From positions 1 to 64,000 of the forward strand of contig SKCR01031852.1 of NCBI GenBank assembly GCA_019454045.1: 64,000 bases of DNA, in the 5' to 3' direction. The notes beneath the pieces are model-generated. The model searched no databases, was not told the origin of the DNA, and saw nothing but the letters and a program-made list of their open reading frames with translations. Origin of the DNA: Zanthoxylum bungeanum. Lineage: Eukaryota; Streptophyta; Magnoliopsida; Sapindales; Rutaceae. Of this stretch, positions 12,457-23,379 are shown piece by piece (position 1 is the first letter of the stretch; every line of letters starts with the position of its first letter). Position numbers and translations under genes: made by a program.

Positions 12457-12701
12457 CACTCCAACCAGTTTATTACTAGTTCATAGTAATTTAAGCAAAA
12501 ATTAAAAAAGACAAATTCTTATTCAAGTTAGGAAGTGTTTTATTTCTTTCTAAATTATCAAATAAGCAAATTCTCATGTACTTTTTACCGTTCTTCCATA
12601 CACATATATTTTTATCTTAAAGTTATATCAGAATTCACACATTTTGACAATGATATTTTATTTATAAATATAAAAATAATTTAATTTTTTTTATAATACA
12701 T

Positions 12702-12945
12702 CTTTAACCATTGTAACGAGTTTTGGGCAGTGACTCCCAAACTAGTTGGCTTTAGGGCACTATGTGTTAAGACACCCCTACAGACTTAATTGTTCAGATC
12801 TCATATGTCAAAAAAAGTGTTCGATTCCCTTAATCTTTCTCTTTAACCCATGTAACAAGCTTTGGGCCAGTGACTCCCAGACCAATTAGCCTTAGGATAC
12901 TAAGTGATAAAATACCCATACAGACTTAATTACTCAAGTTAGAGA
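12702..12945. repeat. Imperfect tandem duplication (139-bp period)
   Basis: Two copies starting at 12702 and 12841 share CTTTAACC..TGTAAC, AG.TTTGGGC.AGTGACTCCCA and CAGACTTAATT. Divergence is moderate, so it is an old duplication. Copy 1 continues into GTTCGATTCCCTT, a tRNA B-box-like word. Confidence 0.75.
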
Positions 12946-13013
12946 TGCTACAGAATCGAATTTATTCACACATACTTTTTTTTTTTGGTTTTGTTTTTTT
13001 ATGAAAACAATTC

Positions 13014-13190
13014 AAGCTCTACTGTTTTACGAGAACAATCACTACTTGCTGAGCCAGGATGTCCGGTTACTAAGTAAAAGCTTGATTAATTTTTTTTATT
13101 AAACTAACTTAAGCTCTACTGTTTTACGCGAACAATCACTGCTTATTGAGGAAAGATGTCTGATTACTAAGTAAAAATTTGGTTAGTTTT
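13014..13190. repeat. Imperfect tandem duplication (97-bp period)
   Basis: Copies starting at 13014 and 13111 share AAGCTCTACTGTTTTACG, GAACAATCACT and TTACTAAGTAAAA. No coding potential; origin unknown. Confidence 0.8.
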
Positions 13191-13851
13191 TTTTTTTTTT
13201 TTTAAATAAAAACATAAATTCCACTGTCATTAGATGCTACCTCCAACAAACTAGATAACTGAATATTACAAAATTTTCACATATAGCCCACGATCAATAT
13301 GTTACCGTGTACATTGATAATACCTGTGAAATGAGCATATAAAGATCAAATTTAATCAATATTATGGAGAATTCACAAATTTAAATGATTCAATAAATAA
13401 GGAACAAAAATAACTTGTTACGAATTACATTGAGATGCGTCTCAGGAACGAAAACTTCTTACACTGCCATCTTTGAAAAATAATTCCACTTGATTAGTCA
13501 ATTTTTTTTTGTTAGGTTGTGTGTAATTTTTCTGAATAAAAACACAAAATAAATTTTTTACACACAAAACAACAATAATTTTTTATAAAAAAAACGACAA
13601 CACAAAAATAAAAACTTTTTTTTTTTACAAAAAGGAAAACACAAAAAAAAATTATCTAGTCAACTATCCCTCCCCCCAACAAAATTGAGACATTGTCCCT
13701 AATATTTGAATAAGAAGAAGTAGAGTTTAGAAGACATCACCTGGTTAGTGTGAAAAAGATAATTGAATCAATAACACTACTATTTAACCCAAAAAAATTA
13801 AAGATTAAGATTTAAGTACACTCTACGCTTTTTGTCACGATAGTTATCTAA

Positions 13852-14444
13852 TCAGTCCAACTTGGAAAGAATTTGGTCAATTCTTGGTTCATAAGCCAAC
13901 AATTGGTCGATTAATTCAGCAGCAGGCAGTAAGAACAATATCTTTTGGCGGTTTAGAAATAAACCCAAGTCTTTTAGCATCCTCCAGAAACACTAAAAGA
14001 AAATCGAAAAATTGATCTATATTAAGTAGCTCAATAGGTTTCCGGTGATTCAAATTTACCCATGACGCAATTGTGAATATTTCTTCCAACATGCCCAGCC
14101 CATCTGGTAAAGTAATAAAAGCGTCAGCATGATTAATCATTTCAACAAGTCTTTTAGACATACCTTAGACAATATATTCTTCTCCATTTGATTTTCCGGT
14201 GAGATTTAAGGTTGCAAAATTTTTTGGGATGACCCTTAAAACTTGTCTGCCTCATTCTTACACGACCTTTTGAAACACATCCCATCAATCCAAGATTTCC
14301 ACCGCCATATACTAAGTGTAAGTTTCTTTCCGTCAAAACTCTACTTAATTCTTTTGTAGCCTCAATAAATTCTAGTTTAGTTCCAAAGCTAGATCCATAA
14401 AATACACTGATATTAGTGACTCGTCGTCTTGAAGTTTTCTCCAT
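13852..14444 (-). pseudogene. LOG-like cytokinin phosphoribohydrolase pseudogene
   Basis: LOG enzymes release active cytokinin bases from nucleoside 5'-monophosphates in the cytosol and nucleus. The frame from the ATG at 14444 reads ISVFYGSSFGTKLEFIEATK and LHLVYGGGNLGLMGCVSKG, the N-terminal half of the family. The next part (VIPKNFATLNLTGKSNGEEY) is in another frame with stops. From 14161, INHADAFITLPDGLGMLEE occupies the PGGYGTxEE substrate motif, degenerate here, followed by IASWVNLNHRKPIELLNIDQ. A final frameshift leads to AAELIDQLLAYEPRI and the stop at 13852-13854. Length is close to the family's usual ~200 residues, but at least two frameshifts and several stops make it non-functional. 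No intron interrupts it. It is the only recognisable host gene relic; a LOGL10-like paralogue is the nearest match I know. Confidence 0.85.
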
Positions 14445-14494
14445 TTTTACGCTCTCTCTTATTTGGATGTGTCGAAGAGAGAAATGACTAGTTG

Positions 14495-14502
14495 TATTTA
14501 TA
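14495..14502 (-). promoter_or_regulatory. TATA box upstream of the LOG-like pseudogene
   Basis: TATAAATA on the minus strand, 51 bp before the ATG at 14444, the usual spacing for a plant promoter plus short leader. Its presence argues against a simple processed (retrocopied) pseudogene. Confidence 0.5.
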
Positions 14503-14745
14503 GATCCTGAAAAGAGTGAGTAATAAATATACTAATATCTACAAAATGATAATTGTCAAATGAATAATGAAATAGATCATGTAAGTCAAAAAGTTTAGAT
14601 TCTATCAGAAAAATTAAAATAGAAATCAAAACAATAAATTAAATTAAACTGAAATAATAATTTAAAGTAAAAGAAATCAAAACAATAAATTGAAACAATA
14701 TGTACTGGTAGTTGTGATTGTGGCTCACATCTTCCTTTGGTTTTA
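14503..14745. other. Host flank, no gene
   Basis: AT-rich sequence between the LOG-like relic and the Tekay-like element. The last five bases, TTTTA (14741-14745), form the left TSD of that element. Confidence 0.6.
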
Positions 14746-14775
14746 TGTAACATCCCCGATCCGGGAGATGTCACA
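14746..14775 (+). repeat. Collapsed 5' LTR remnant
   Basis: Thirty bases that start TGTAACATC and end GATGTCACA, forming an imperfect palindrome. The last 30 bp of the 3' LTR (23345-23374) have the same style. If this is the 5' LTR, over 2.3 kb has been deleted from its middle. Confidence 0.5.
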
Positions 14776-14779
14776 AAGA

Positions 14780-14791
14780 TGGTATCAGAGC
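14780..14791 (+). other. Primer-binding site of Tekay-like element
   Basis: TGGTATCAGAGC, four bases after the presumed LTR end; methionine initiator tRNA type. Confidence 0.75.
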
Positions 14792-16048
14792 ATGGTCTAG
14801 GGAGTCAGTGACTGCAGTGGGTAGAGTGTTGGGGTCTTGTATACATAGTATGTTCGGGATACTTGTATGCGGGGCACTACCTCTCCAGAATCTGATCCTC
14901 GAGTACGTCCTCAAGATCTATAGACAGGTTAGTAAGCTTTCCTAGATCGTTCGAATATTATCCTTTACGAGAACAATTATACTCTAGATCCAAGTTAAGA
15001 ATCTTCTTGAAAATATTCGACCTATTACCAAAAGTGCAAACAAGCTACGAAACCATATAATAAGATTTTAAGAAAAGTACACAAGGAAGTGGAAAGATGA
15101 GTTATAAGGAAGAAAGAGAAGATGCATAGAAGCTTAAAATAGCTAGAGACAGAGAAGTAAAGAGACATAAATAAATAGAAAAGTAGAAAGAGAGAGAAAG
15201 CTAGAAGAAGAGTAAGAAAAGGTATAAGAATGCCTAAGTGATCAGAGTTAAGAAAGAAATAGATACGAAATCAGACTAATACAGGAACCCATAATAGCCA
15301 AGAAAATAGTAAAGCCCTAGTAAGTAACAGAATTTCCTAGTAGATGTAAGATTCCATCCCTCCTCAGAAAAGATTCCTTCAAGCCAATTCAATAGCCACC
15401 AAGTACTTCGTATAGATAGTAAGTTTCCCTTAATAGTAGGGAAAAAGCCAGCAAGATAACAGAAGTAGGAAATCAAGGTTAGTCTTGAGAGTCCCAATGG
15501 ATCGAGATGCCAAAAAGGATTTAGAGAATTCCATATTCCCAAACCCAGATTCATAAGAAGGAAACATGAATGATTAGTTACCTTATCTCTAGCAATCTGA
15601 TGAAGACAAGACCTCAAACTATCTAGTCTTCGAACCCTCCAGTGGCACCAGATAAGGAAGTTGCTCTGATAGAGCCTACCTCATACCTACCTTACATGAG
15701 GAATAGACCCTACCAGGACACAGAGCACCATAACAAGGATACCGAAGCATGTCGAGACATAAGATGTTTACCCTAGTCCCTACTAACATAGGCATAGACA
15801 ACCATAAGAAATCTGACGAGAATTTACGTAGCATCGTGGAGGGTAGTTTACCCGGAAAAAGATTGAGGAAGTTTTGAGGTTAATAGAAAGAGAACCCAGT
15901 GTAGTCTAGAGAATAAGATAAGTCATCACAAGGTTTGCAGCGCTAGTAAAAGTTCACAGGATAGATCAATATGGTAGAACCTAAGGATCAGCCCACCAGC
16001 TAGTAGAAAACCATGGAAGTATAAAAGAACAGACCCGTGAGATTATGG
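14792..16048 (+). other. Internal region of Tekay-like element, left part
   Basis: Purine-rich, without an open frame of note on the + strand. The first 130 bases resemble the 5' untranslated part of gypsy elements. A 113-codon minus-strand frame at 15276-15617 has no recognisable domain and is judged spurious. Confidence 0.5.
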
Positions 16049-16554
16049 TGATGAGCAGAAAATATATCAATATTTACCGCTCATTTTACTTAATATTTTG
16101 TTTAGTTTCTCGGGTTTGATGAACGTTTTTGATGTGTTTTAGTCTATTTTGCAGATAAAATAATATTGGGACACAATGAAATCATTTAGGACGAAATGTG
16201 GGTCAAATAAGAGCAAAAATTGGACTTGACATATTAATTTTGGAGATTGGAATCTTGAAAGAGCGTTTTAACGAAGTGCAGTTTTGGAAATTCCAATTTT
16301 GCGCATCTGTCGTATTTTGGGCATAACCTTTTACTCCGATATCGGATTGAGCTGATTCAAGTTTCAGATTAAATAAGACTCAAAGATATACAACTTTGAA
16401 AGACAAAATAATTTGGAATGCTGAATATTTCATGCCCGAAATTGATGAACCATCCAGAAGTGTGTTGTGTGTAATTATTAAAGTCATTTTCAATCATTTT
16501 CAAAGCAAAAAATAAATTAATAAATTAATAATAAAAATTATCAAATCACCACCA

Positions 16555-16652
16555 AACATGATAAGCAATAAGTGGAGCAATTAATAATGGATTTGGTGGA
16601 GCAATTAGTGGAGTAATTAGTGGAGCAATTAATAATGGATTTGGTGGATGAT
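16555..16652 (+). repeat. Short direct repeat in solo LTR
   Basis: GTGGAGCAATTAATAATGG occurs twice (about 16573 and 16620), with further GGAGCAATTAGTGGAG variants in between, just upstream of the TATA box. Confidence 0.75.
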
Positions 16653-16985
16653 TTGATGGAGGCAAAATTTTGCCTATAAATACCAAGCTATTTCATTTGT
16701 AAATTCATACTTTCTTCTAAGGAATTCCTTAACAATACTAAGAATATTGTATCTTGTTTGTTTATTTACAGCTTTCAGTAATTAATTTCCGCTTTCACAA
16801 TTTCTTTTCTTTACTTTTCAGTTTTTACTTTCCGCAATTTACTTTTACGCACAATACTTTTCTTTCTTTAATTTTCAGTTTTTAATTTTCAGTAATGAGG
16901 AGGTAACTCCCCTTTGTTGGGGTAAAAGGTAAAACTTTTATTACTAATATTTAGATTAATCTCCCTTAATTATAATATATAAACT

Positions 16986-17150
16986 AGTTAAAACCTGACT
17001 TAACGAGGATACCGCCATATTGGTCGGTTGGTAATTATTTAAATTGGTTTTAACCTGACTAAACTGGATACCGCCTGATTGGTCGGTTGGTAATTAATTA
17101 TTAATTTGACTTAATCTGGATACCGCCTATATGGCTGGTTGGTAATTATC
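16986..17150 (+). repeat. Three-copy repeat in solo LTR
   Basis: GGATACCGCC followed by a TGGTCGGTTGGTAATTA-like segment appears three times with about 65-bp spacing. Confidence 0.85.
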
Positions 17151-17259
17151 ATGCAAAGTTAATATATTATATTAAGGGAGATATCTAAAATAGAAGTAAT
17201 AAAAGTGGATCCTTTTACCTCAGCATTTTCTTTTATTGTACTTTTACTTTATTTACTTT

Positions 17260-17495
17260 TTAGCAATTTACTTTCAACATTTACTTTTCATCAATTTACT
17301 TTCAGCATTTACTTTTCAGCAATTTACTTTCAGCATTTACTTTTCAGTAATTTATTTTCAGCAATTTACTTTCAGCATTTACTTTTCAGTAATTTACTTT
17401 TCAGTAATTTACTTTTCAGCAATTTACTTTCAGCATTTACTTTTCAGTCATTTACTTTTAGCATTTACTTTCAGCATTTAATTTTCAGTATTTTT
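17260..17495 (+). repeat. Minisatellite of TTTACTTTTCAGCAA / TTTACTTTCAGCA
   Basis: About fifteen head-to-tail variants of a 13-15-bp unit (TTTACTTTTCAGCAA or TTTACTTTCAGCA). The open frames of about 100 codons over it are a by-product of the repeat. Confidence 0.9.
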
Positions 17496-18276
17496 CTTTA
17501 TGTCTTTTATTTTATTTAAGTTTTTTACTACCCGTAAATATGTGTCGTAACTAAGTTAGTTATCTAGGGTTGTGATGAATTCTAATAACACTGGTTTATA
17601 ATGGGTTATTTTATAGTTTGGGTAATTTAAAGGTTTACTTATTAAGTCTTAAGCTTAATGTGTCTTGTTAATTGGCCACTAATAAGATTGATCTGGTAAA
17701 TCTAAAATAAACTTGACAAAGGAATTTTAGGTTACAGCCTTAGACTTAATATCTCACGATCTTCCTTAAGGATAGATAACCCTTTAATAGATTTCCTTAC
17801 AAGATAGACATATACCTGTCGGACAGGGGTAACCTTTATTGGAACTTAATATTAATGAATCCAGGTAATTTGGTTGACATAGACATATGGTTCAATTGGG
17901 TTATACTGGGTATTTACGTCTGACCATCGACATAGGCTTTCACATGATTTAGTGTTCCAGGTTAGTAAACCGATATATTACACAAACATGAAATAACCAC
18001 TTCATCTTTTAAAAAGATATTGGAAGGATTCACAACCCTGGATAGTTTTATAAATTTAAATTTTCTTCAATCTACTTTCAAGTAATTTTATTTACTTGTT
18101 TTAATTTTAAAGTCACCACCCAATCAATCAATCAATCCATTAGATACTTGTAAACATTTAACTTCATAAATTGATAACAAAAGGTTTTAAGTCCTCGTGG
18201 GATCGATACTTTTTATACTACTTGAACGATACGTGCGTTTGCGTTATACGCGTGTGATTAGGCACCGGTCATATGG

Positions 18277-21002
18277 ATATTTAGAAGTGATGAATGTACT
18301 AGTACAAATTATAGAAAAAAGTGCCCTAGTTGTGATTCGTGGCTAGAGCAAAGAACATAGATATAGGAAATAGCCAGAAGAGCGAACCACCACTAGCCTC
18401 AGTAGCATGACGTAGAGCCAAAGAATATGATATGGAGACAGCAAGAAGGAAATTGAAGTGGCAAGAAGATTCAGTACGTACAGTGAAATAAGAAAAGAAG
18501 TTTGGAGACAGTAAGATAAATGAATACCTCGGAAGAATCAATAAAGAGTAATGAATCTTAAGACACGGAGTAGTCGACCAGGTCCCCGCAGAACTAATGA
18601 CGACCATCCCTTCCAGAAATCTAAGTCCTAGAAAGCGTGTAAACACCTAACTAGATCATTATAGAGCCTAAATGTAAGGTAGAAATGTGTATCTGTAGAT
18701 CTTTATAGAGTGTATGTACTCACCATTCTACTTAGCGCCCAGTAAAGAGAGAAGAAGGAAAAGTAAAGAAGAGTAAGGGATAAAATAGGGAAATTGAGAA
18801 GATGACAATGTCTTGTATGAGAGGGAACAGTTGGAAGCACAGTAAGTTAAACTTAATCTGGAAGTTATTTTAGAATTAGAACCCCTTTGGGGAGTAAATG
18901 CCCAAATGAGCGAAGGAACCAGAGAGAGATTGACTCATAAGAGTGTAGCACATGACTCATAAGAGTCTCATGGTATTGAGAAAGAAAGACTAAGTAAAAA
19001 GTAGCACATGAACTGAAAATTCAGGAAAAGATGTCCTAGGTAATTGAAATTGATAGAGTTTTTCAGGAGAGTTAAGTTGTAGGGAGTTTAAGGGACTAAG
19101 ATAAGAATGAAACTTATATTGCAGAGTGAGTTTCTTGAGGAAAGATAGTAAGGAGAGTATAGTGGCACTCAGAGAGAGAGAATGACAACCTTAGAAGGCT
19201 TCACAAGAGAGGCAGTACGAGGGAGTTCTTAGAGAGCACGACCTTAGAAGGACTTCACAGAAGGGGCAGTGAGTGCAATAGTCGAGGGTAATCAGAAGTA
19301 CAATTGGAAAAGATAACCAGATAGTTTTAGCAGTCATACCCTAGTGTGAGGAAAGTTATCAGACATGTGAAAAGATATGGATCCTGATGATTGCCTCAAG
19401 ATATTCCCAAGAATAAGTGATAGTATAATAGAAGAAAACTGGAACAAAAGACCTTCAGACATAGTTTGAGAACAAAATAAAAGTAAGAGACAGTGTTGGA
19501 TCATAGAGTTAGGAAGGAAGTTGTTCAGATGGTATGGTACAATGATAAAGTAGTAGTCAAGTATTAACTAGGATACAAAGGAACCAGTGTTAGACACAAT
19601 AATGGATAGAGAAAGGAAAAGATATCATTCGGATAAGGAACCAGGGACATAGACCATGTAAGTTCTTAATATAGCATAAGACAAACAGAAGGCAAGAAGA
19701 GCGAAGGAAAAATAATAGAAGTAAAGTTGTGGAGGTACAATGACTGTAGTAGAAGAATACCTAGTAAGTAAAAATAAAGTGTGTAACTACAAGGTTTCGT
19801 AGTATCGAAAAGCAACCAAAGATCCCTTATGTGATAGTCACATAAATCACATTAAGTACCCAGCCCCAAACTGAGTTGACCAAACCACTACGGGTTTGGG
19901 ACGACCTAAGCCTCAAGTATGGGTGGTTTGGTAGGTGTGTAGAATAGTACGAATCAAGGGGATAAGTTACAACAAGTTGCAATCAGCATAAAGAGTGAAT
20001 CCTTAAGGTATGACATGTGTACGTATATTTGGGTGATGACCCTTGACAGCACTAGACTTTGGAGAACAAGTCAGTGAGGAACATCGAAACCAGACTTACA
20101 GTAGCAGTGAAAATAAAGGTATGAAGAAAAGAATGAATTATAGTCGGGACTTAAGCACCAACGTCCCCGTTTATAGCAAGAGTGCAGTTTATGTAAAAAT
20201 ATGCATATAGTCTAGCTCCCAGCAAAGTTACCTGAACCCAACCTAGTTAGTATAAGCCCGTTGGATGGACAACTATAAGGATAAAAGGCATATAAAGAGT
20301 CAGACCTTGCACTATTGGATCCTAAGTTATTCAGATAAGCAAAGGCATGAGAATTATAGTAAGGAACTGGTAAGTAGCCTAGTACGAGGGTAGATGTATA
20401 TACTTTCCGGAGTCAAAGCCAAGGTAAAAGGACCCAGTTAGAGTATCGTAAATACCTACAGAGATAAAAGAGCCGTAAGTAAAGTTGAAAAACCTAGTCC
20501 AATAGTTATGCAGAACACGAGAAAGGGCATTGAGTTATTAGTAAGGAGATTCTTAGAATATATTTTTATGAAATAAATGTAAGAAGTCTTGACAGTCAAG
20601 AAATAGAAGGAGTGGACATAAATCACAAACCTAGAATCATTCAGAACTGATAATTTATGCGGGTAATATGAAAAATTTAGGAATAAGGCTACTTGGTGCA
20701 TCATAAGGATTTTAGCATGGTCGTAGTATAAAGTAACCAGCAGAAGTTATAGGAACATGATGATGAGTCCCCCTCTCGAGTAAGAATTTAGAAGTACAAG
20801 GTATGAATCAGAAGCCAAGATTAGGGAAAGATTGAGGCGAGCGTGAGTTAGTTTACAGGGAAGTAAGAGTTTTAGCAGGTAAAGCAAGATGGTTTCGAGT
20901 ATGAAGTCAGTTATGACTGTTGGTCTGGAGAGAGAGGCTGTGAACCTGTGGGTCTCTGGTGAGATCCCAAGTTTAAAAAGGATTTGAGGACGAATCATAT
21001 CT
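18277..21002 (+). other. Internal region of Tekay-like element, right part
   Basis: Purine-rich, no domain recognised in any frame, many stops. Candidate 5' domains are absent too, so gag and pol were either lost or eroded beyond visual recognition. A translated profile search against gypsy RT, integrase and chromodomain would decide. Confidence 0.5.
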
Positions 21003-21015
21003 AAGGAGGGGAGAA
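21003..21015 (+). other. Polypurine tract of Tekay-like element
   Basis: AAGGAGGGGAGAA just before the TGTAACGACTGG start of the 3' LTR. Confidence 0.75.
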
Positions 21016-21237
21016 TTTGTAACGACTGGTAGTTTTTACTACTGTATACGATTGTACTATTACGTACGGGATGAAGGCAGTCTCAATAAATTATGTTGAG
21101 ACTTAAATATACTCGTGGAATGATTTTGGGGATGATCGGTTAATCCCTCAAAGTCCCGGGACGAGACTGTACGATGTTCCCCTTTAGATAGCCCGTGGTA
21201 TTCGAGGCGTAACCTTTTCATATGAACTCCGATTTTT

Positions 21238-21500
21238 ATGAAGAAGAAGATGAAGATGAAGAAGAAGATGAAGAAGAAGAAGATGATGATGATGATGATG
21301 ATGATGAAGATGAATAAGAAGAAGATGAAGCAAAGTTAATAATGGCAACCATTGGAGGCTTGGGAAGAGTTGGGAATTAAGAGAAAGAAGGAAAAAAGGA
21401 AGATGAAGATGAAGAAGGAAAGAAGGAAGATGAAGCAAAGTTAATAATGGCAACCATTGGAGGCTTGAGAAGAGTTGGGAATTAAGAGAAAGAAGGTAAG
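21238..21500 (+). repeat. GAA/GAT microsatellite and 110-bp duplication
   Basis: A run of GAAGAAGAT and GATGAT units is followed by two copies of a block starting GATGAAGCAAAGTTAATAAT (about 21325 and 21429) and sharing GGCAACCATTGGAGGC and AGTTGGGAATTAAGAG. It appears as a Leu/His/Phe-rich frame on the minus strand that is not a gene. Confidence 0.9.
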
Positions 21501-22424
21501 GAGACTTGACCCATTTTCTTATTATAGTAGGTTGATTTGGCTTGGATGTATTGATGGATGAATGATTGTTGTGCCAAGAATGAGTGATTAGGGAAAGCCC
21601 CCAATTTGTTCAATTTAGGGTGAAAATTTAAAGAAGTTAATGGATTGAAAATTGTTGATTGTGATAGTATTTTGAATTTTTATTAAAGGTTAATAGCATG
21701 GTTTGTGTATTGGAATTGATAGGGTAGTGTTAATGAGGCATTTTGGGTGAGAAACATATGTAAAAACCAATGCAGAACCTGGAAAATCAGGTTCGAGTCG
21801 CAACGCAAAGAGAAGCATGTGTCGCGACGCGTGCTGGAAACTGAGGCTCATTTCTAGGTTGTGTGCGTCGCGATGCGCAACACCTTACGTCGCGATGCGA
21901 GGTCAGAATATTTGCCAAATCAGTTTTGGTTCAATCCAGTTCGACCCTAGCGTGTTAGAGACCACCTTAGGTTCTCGTATCAGATTGAAAACATATCCTA
22001 TTTCAATTACGATCATCATAAGCCTCATGTATATAATATATAGATGTATCTTTAAATATTGTGAAGTATCGAGGATTATTTTACTACGTTGATGCTAATC
22101 AAGTTCCTAATCATAGGTTATCCACAGGAACCACAATCTCCTTCGACAAGGAACCTAGTGCCAGCCAGATTTCAAAACAGTGAGTGGACACTACTCCTTT
22201 TTAATTGATTCTTATTGTGTTATTTGCAGATAGACTTATTTTTACGCAATATGGAGTTAGTATATTTTTATCACAGTTTTATTATGGAGATTTATGTTTT
22301 CAGTTATATTGAGACAGAAATGTTTTTAAAGCGTGATTTTATGATTTTTCGGGGCATGAGGGAAAAACTCACCCCAGTATGTAACTTGAGATAGTATGGA
22401 ATTGACGGACAGGGGACATGTGCA

Positions 22425-22735
22425 CATGTAGAGGACTAAGGGGACAACGATACGTAACGCCATCAGATCTTAGAGCAATGCTAGGGGGACGGCGATACGT
22501 AACGCCCATAGACCCTAGTTTCAAAGCTTGGGTGGTAGCATAGATCCGCACCCTCAGTTCTAGTTTATGGCTTGGGGGACGGTGATACGTAACGTCCCAA
22601 GACCATTAGTTTCAGATACAGTAGTGGCATGTTCTGGGGGATGGCGATACGTAAGGCCCCAAAGTCATGGATTTGCACTGCTGGCTACAGTTAGGTGTAT
22701 GGGGGGACGGCGATACGTAACGCCCTCATATGTCA
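22425..22735 (+). repeat. Five-copy GATACGTAACG hairpin array
   Basis: Five copies of GGGGAC(G)GCGATACGTAACG(C)CC at about 22440, 22485, 22575, 22637 and 22703. Several have outer arms that differ between copies yet pair within a copy: CTAGGG (22481) with CCCTAG (22513), CTTGGG (22571) with CCCAAG (22596), and TATGGGG (22699) with CCCTCATA (22723). Confidence 0.85.
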
Positions 22736-23379
22736 AAGTTTTTCAAATATAGAGCAGCACACAGTTATCAGATTTTCAGAAACACAGTTTTCAAAAACCA
22801 GATTTTAGCAATAGTTTTCAAAAGCTAGTATTTTAAAAGAAGCAGTTTTCAGAAAGAAAAGTTTTGTTAAAAGAGATTTCATATGAAGTGATTTTTATGA
22901 AACTTTAGTTTTAAAAACCTAATGTTTTGATTTGAGTTTTTCGGTTTTCTTGTCCACTCACTTAGATCGAAAAGCGATCTAACCCCCTCACTTCCAGTTT
23001 TCTTTGGTTGCAGGTTTTCTTGGAGGACGAGCCCGGGAGGACGGATACTGATACAGTCACTAGGGTTTGGATTCCACTATTTCAGAGTTAGGGAGCATAA
23101 GAGTCCAGTCAGAGTCAAAGTAAAGTTGCATGCATACATTTATGTCTTATAAATCATTATAAATGTATGTTAAAATGTTGTAAAGAGAAGTATGTTTGAG
23201 TATACTGTTATGAGTAATAAAAGCACTTTATATTGTTAAGTTGGGCTAAGGTCCATGTGAATGACTTTGCATTTAGATGGTTTAGTAGCGAAGAATATAG
23301 TCTAGGAGTCAGAGGCTTATGGGGTTAATACTGCTATCCCCTGCCGGTGACATCTCCCAGATTGGGATTTTACATTTTA

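Larger units (their letters stand above)
16049..18271 (+). mobile_element. Solo LTR (2223 bp) nested in Tekay-like element
   Basis: Starts TGATGAGCAG, ends GGCACCGGTCA, and is flanked by TATGG on both sides (16044-16048 and 18272-18276), a perfect 5-bp TSD. TATAAATA at 16675-16682 gives + orientation. The right end (CCTCGTGGGATCGATAC, then TACTACTTGAACGATACGTG) resembles the U5 end of large plant gypsy LTRs whose primer-binding sites begin TTGGCGCC. No internal domain remains, so an LTR-LTR recombination removed the rest. It contains its own minisatellites. Confidence 0.85.
14746..23374 (+). mobile_element. Tekay/Del-like Ty3/gypsy element, non-coding copy
   Basis: Bounded by TTTTA at 14741-14745 and 23375-23379. 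Left end TGTAACATCC, right end GGGATTTTACA; a methionine-tRNA-type primer-binding site at 14780 and a purine tract at 21003 give the + orientation. The 3' LTR is 2357 bp, while the 5' LTR seems reduced to about 30 bp. The internal region (14792-16048 and 18277-21002) is very purine-rich and I recognise no gag or pol domain, so it is a heavily decayed or originally non-coding derivative. A solo LTR is nested within. The lineage is inferred from LTR style and primer site only, and the 5-bp TSD is low-complexity. Confidence 0.65.
21018..23374 (+). repeat. 3' LTR of Tekay-like element (2357 bp)
   Basis: Begins TGTAACGAC and ends GGGATTTTACA, giving TGTAA/TTACA inverted tips. It contains a GAA/GAT microsatellite with a local duplication (21238-21500), a block with GTCGCGACGC and GTCGCGATGCG words (21795-21900), and the five-hairpin array at 22430-22735. 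No full-length partner LTR is present. Confidence 0.7.

Noticed and set aside
15276..15617. 113-codon minus-strand frame
   Set aside because: It lies antisense within a purine-rich retroelement interior and resembles no family; chance frames are favoured by the skewed composition.
17205..17519. Two overlapping Phe/Leu/Ser-rich frames of 80-104 codons
   Set aside because: They translate the TTTACTTTTCAGCA minisatellite in two frames.
16049..18271. Endogenous pararetrovirus segment
   Set aside because: No coding sequence of any kind; a perfect 5-bp TSD and TG...CA ends show an LTR.
21184..21453. Leu/His-rich minus-strand frame
   Set aside because: Direct product of the GAA/GAT microsatellite.
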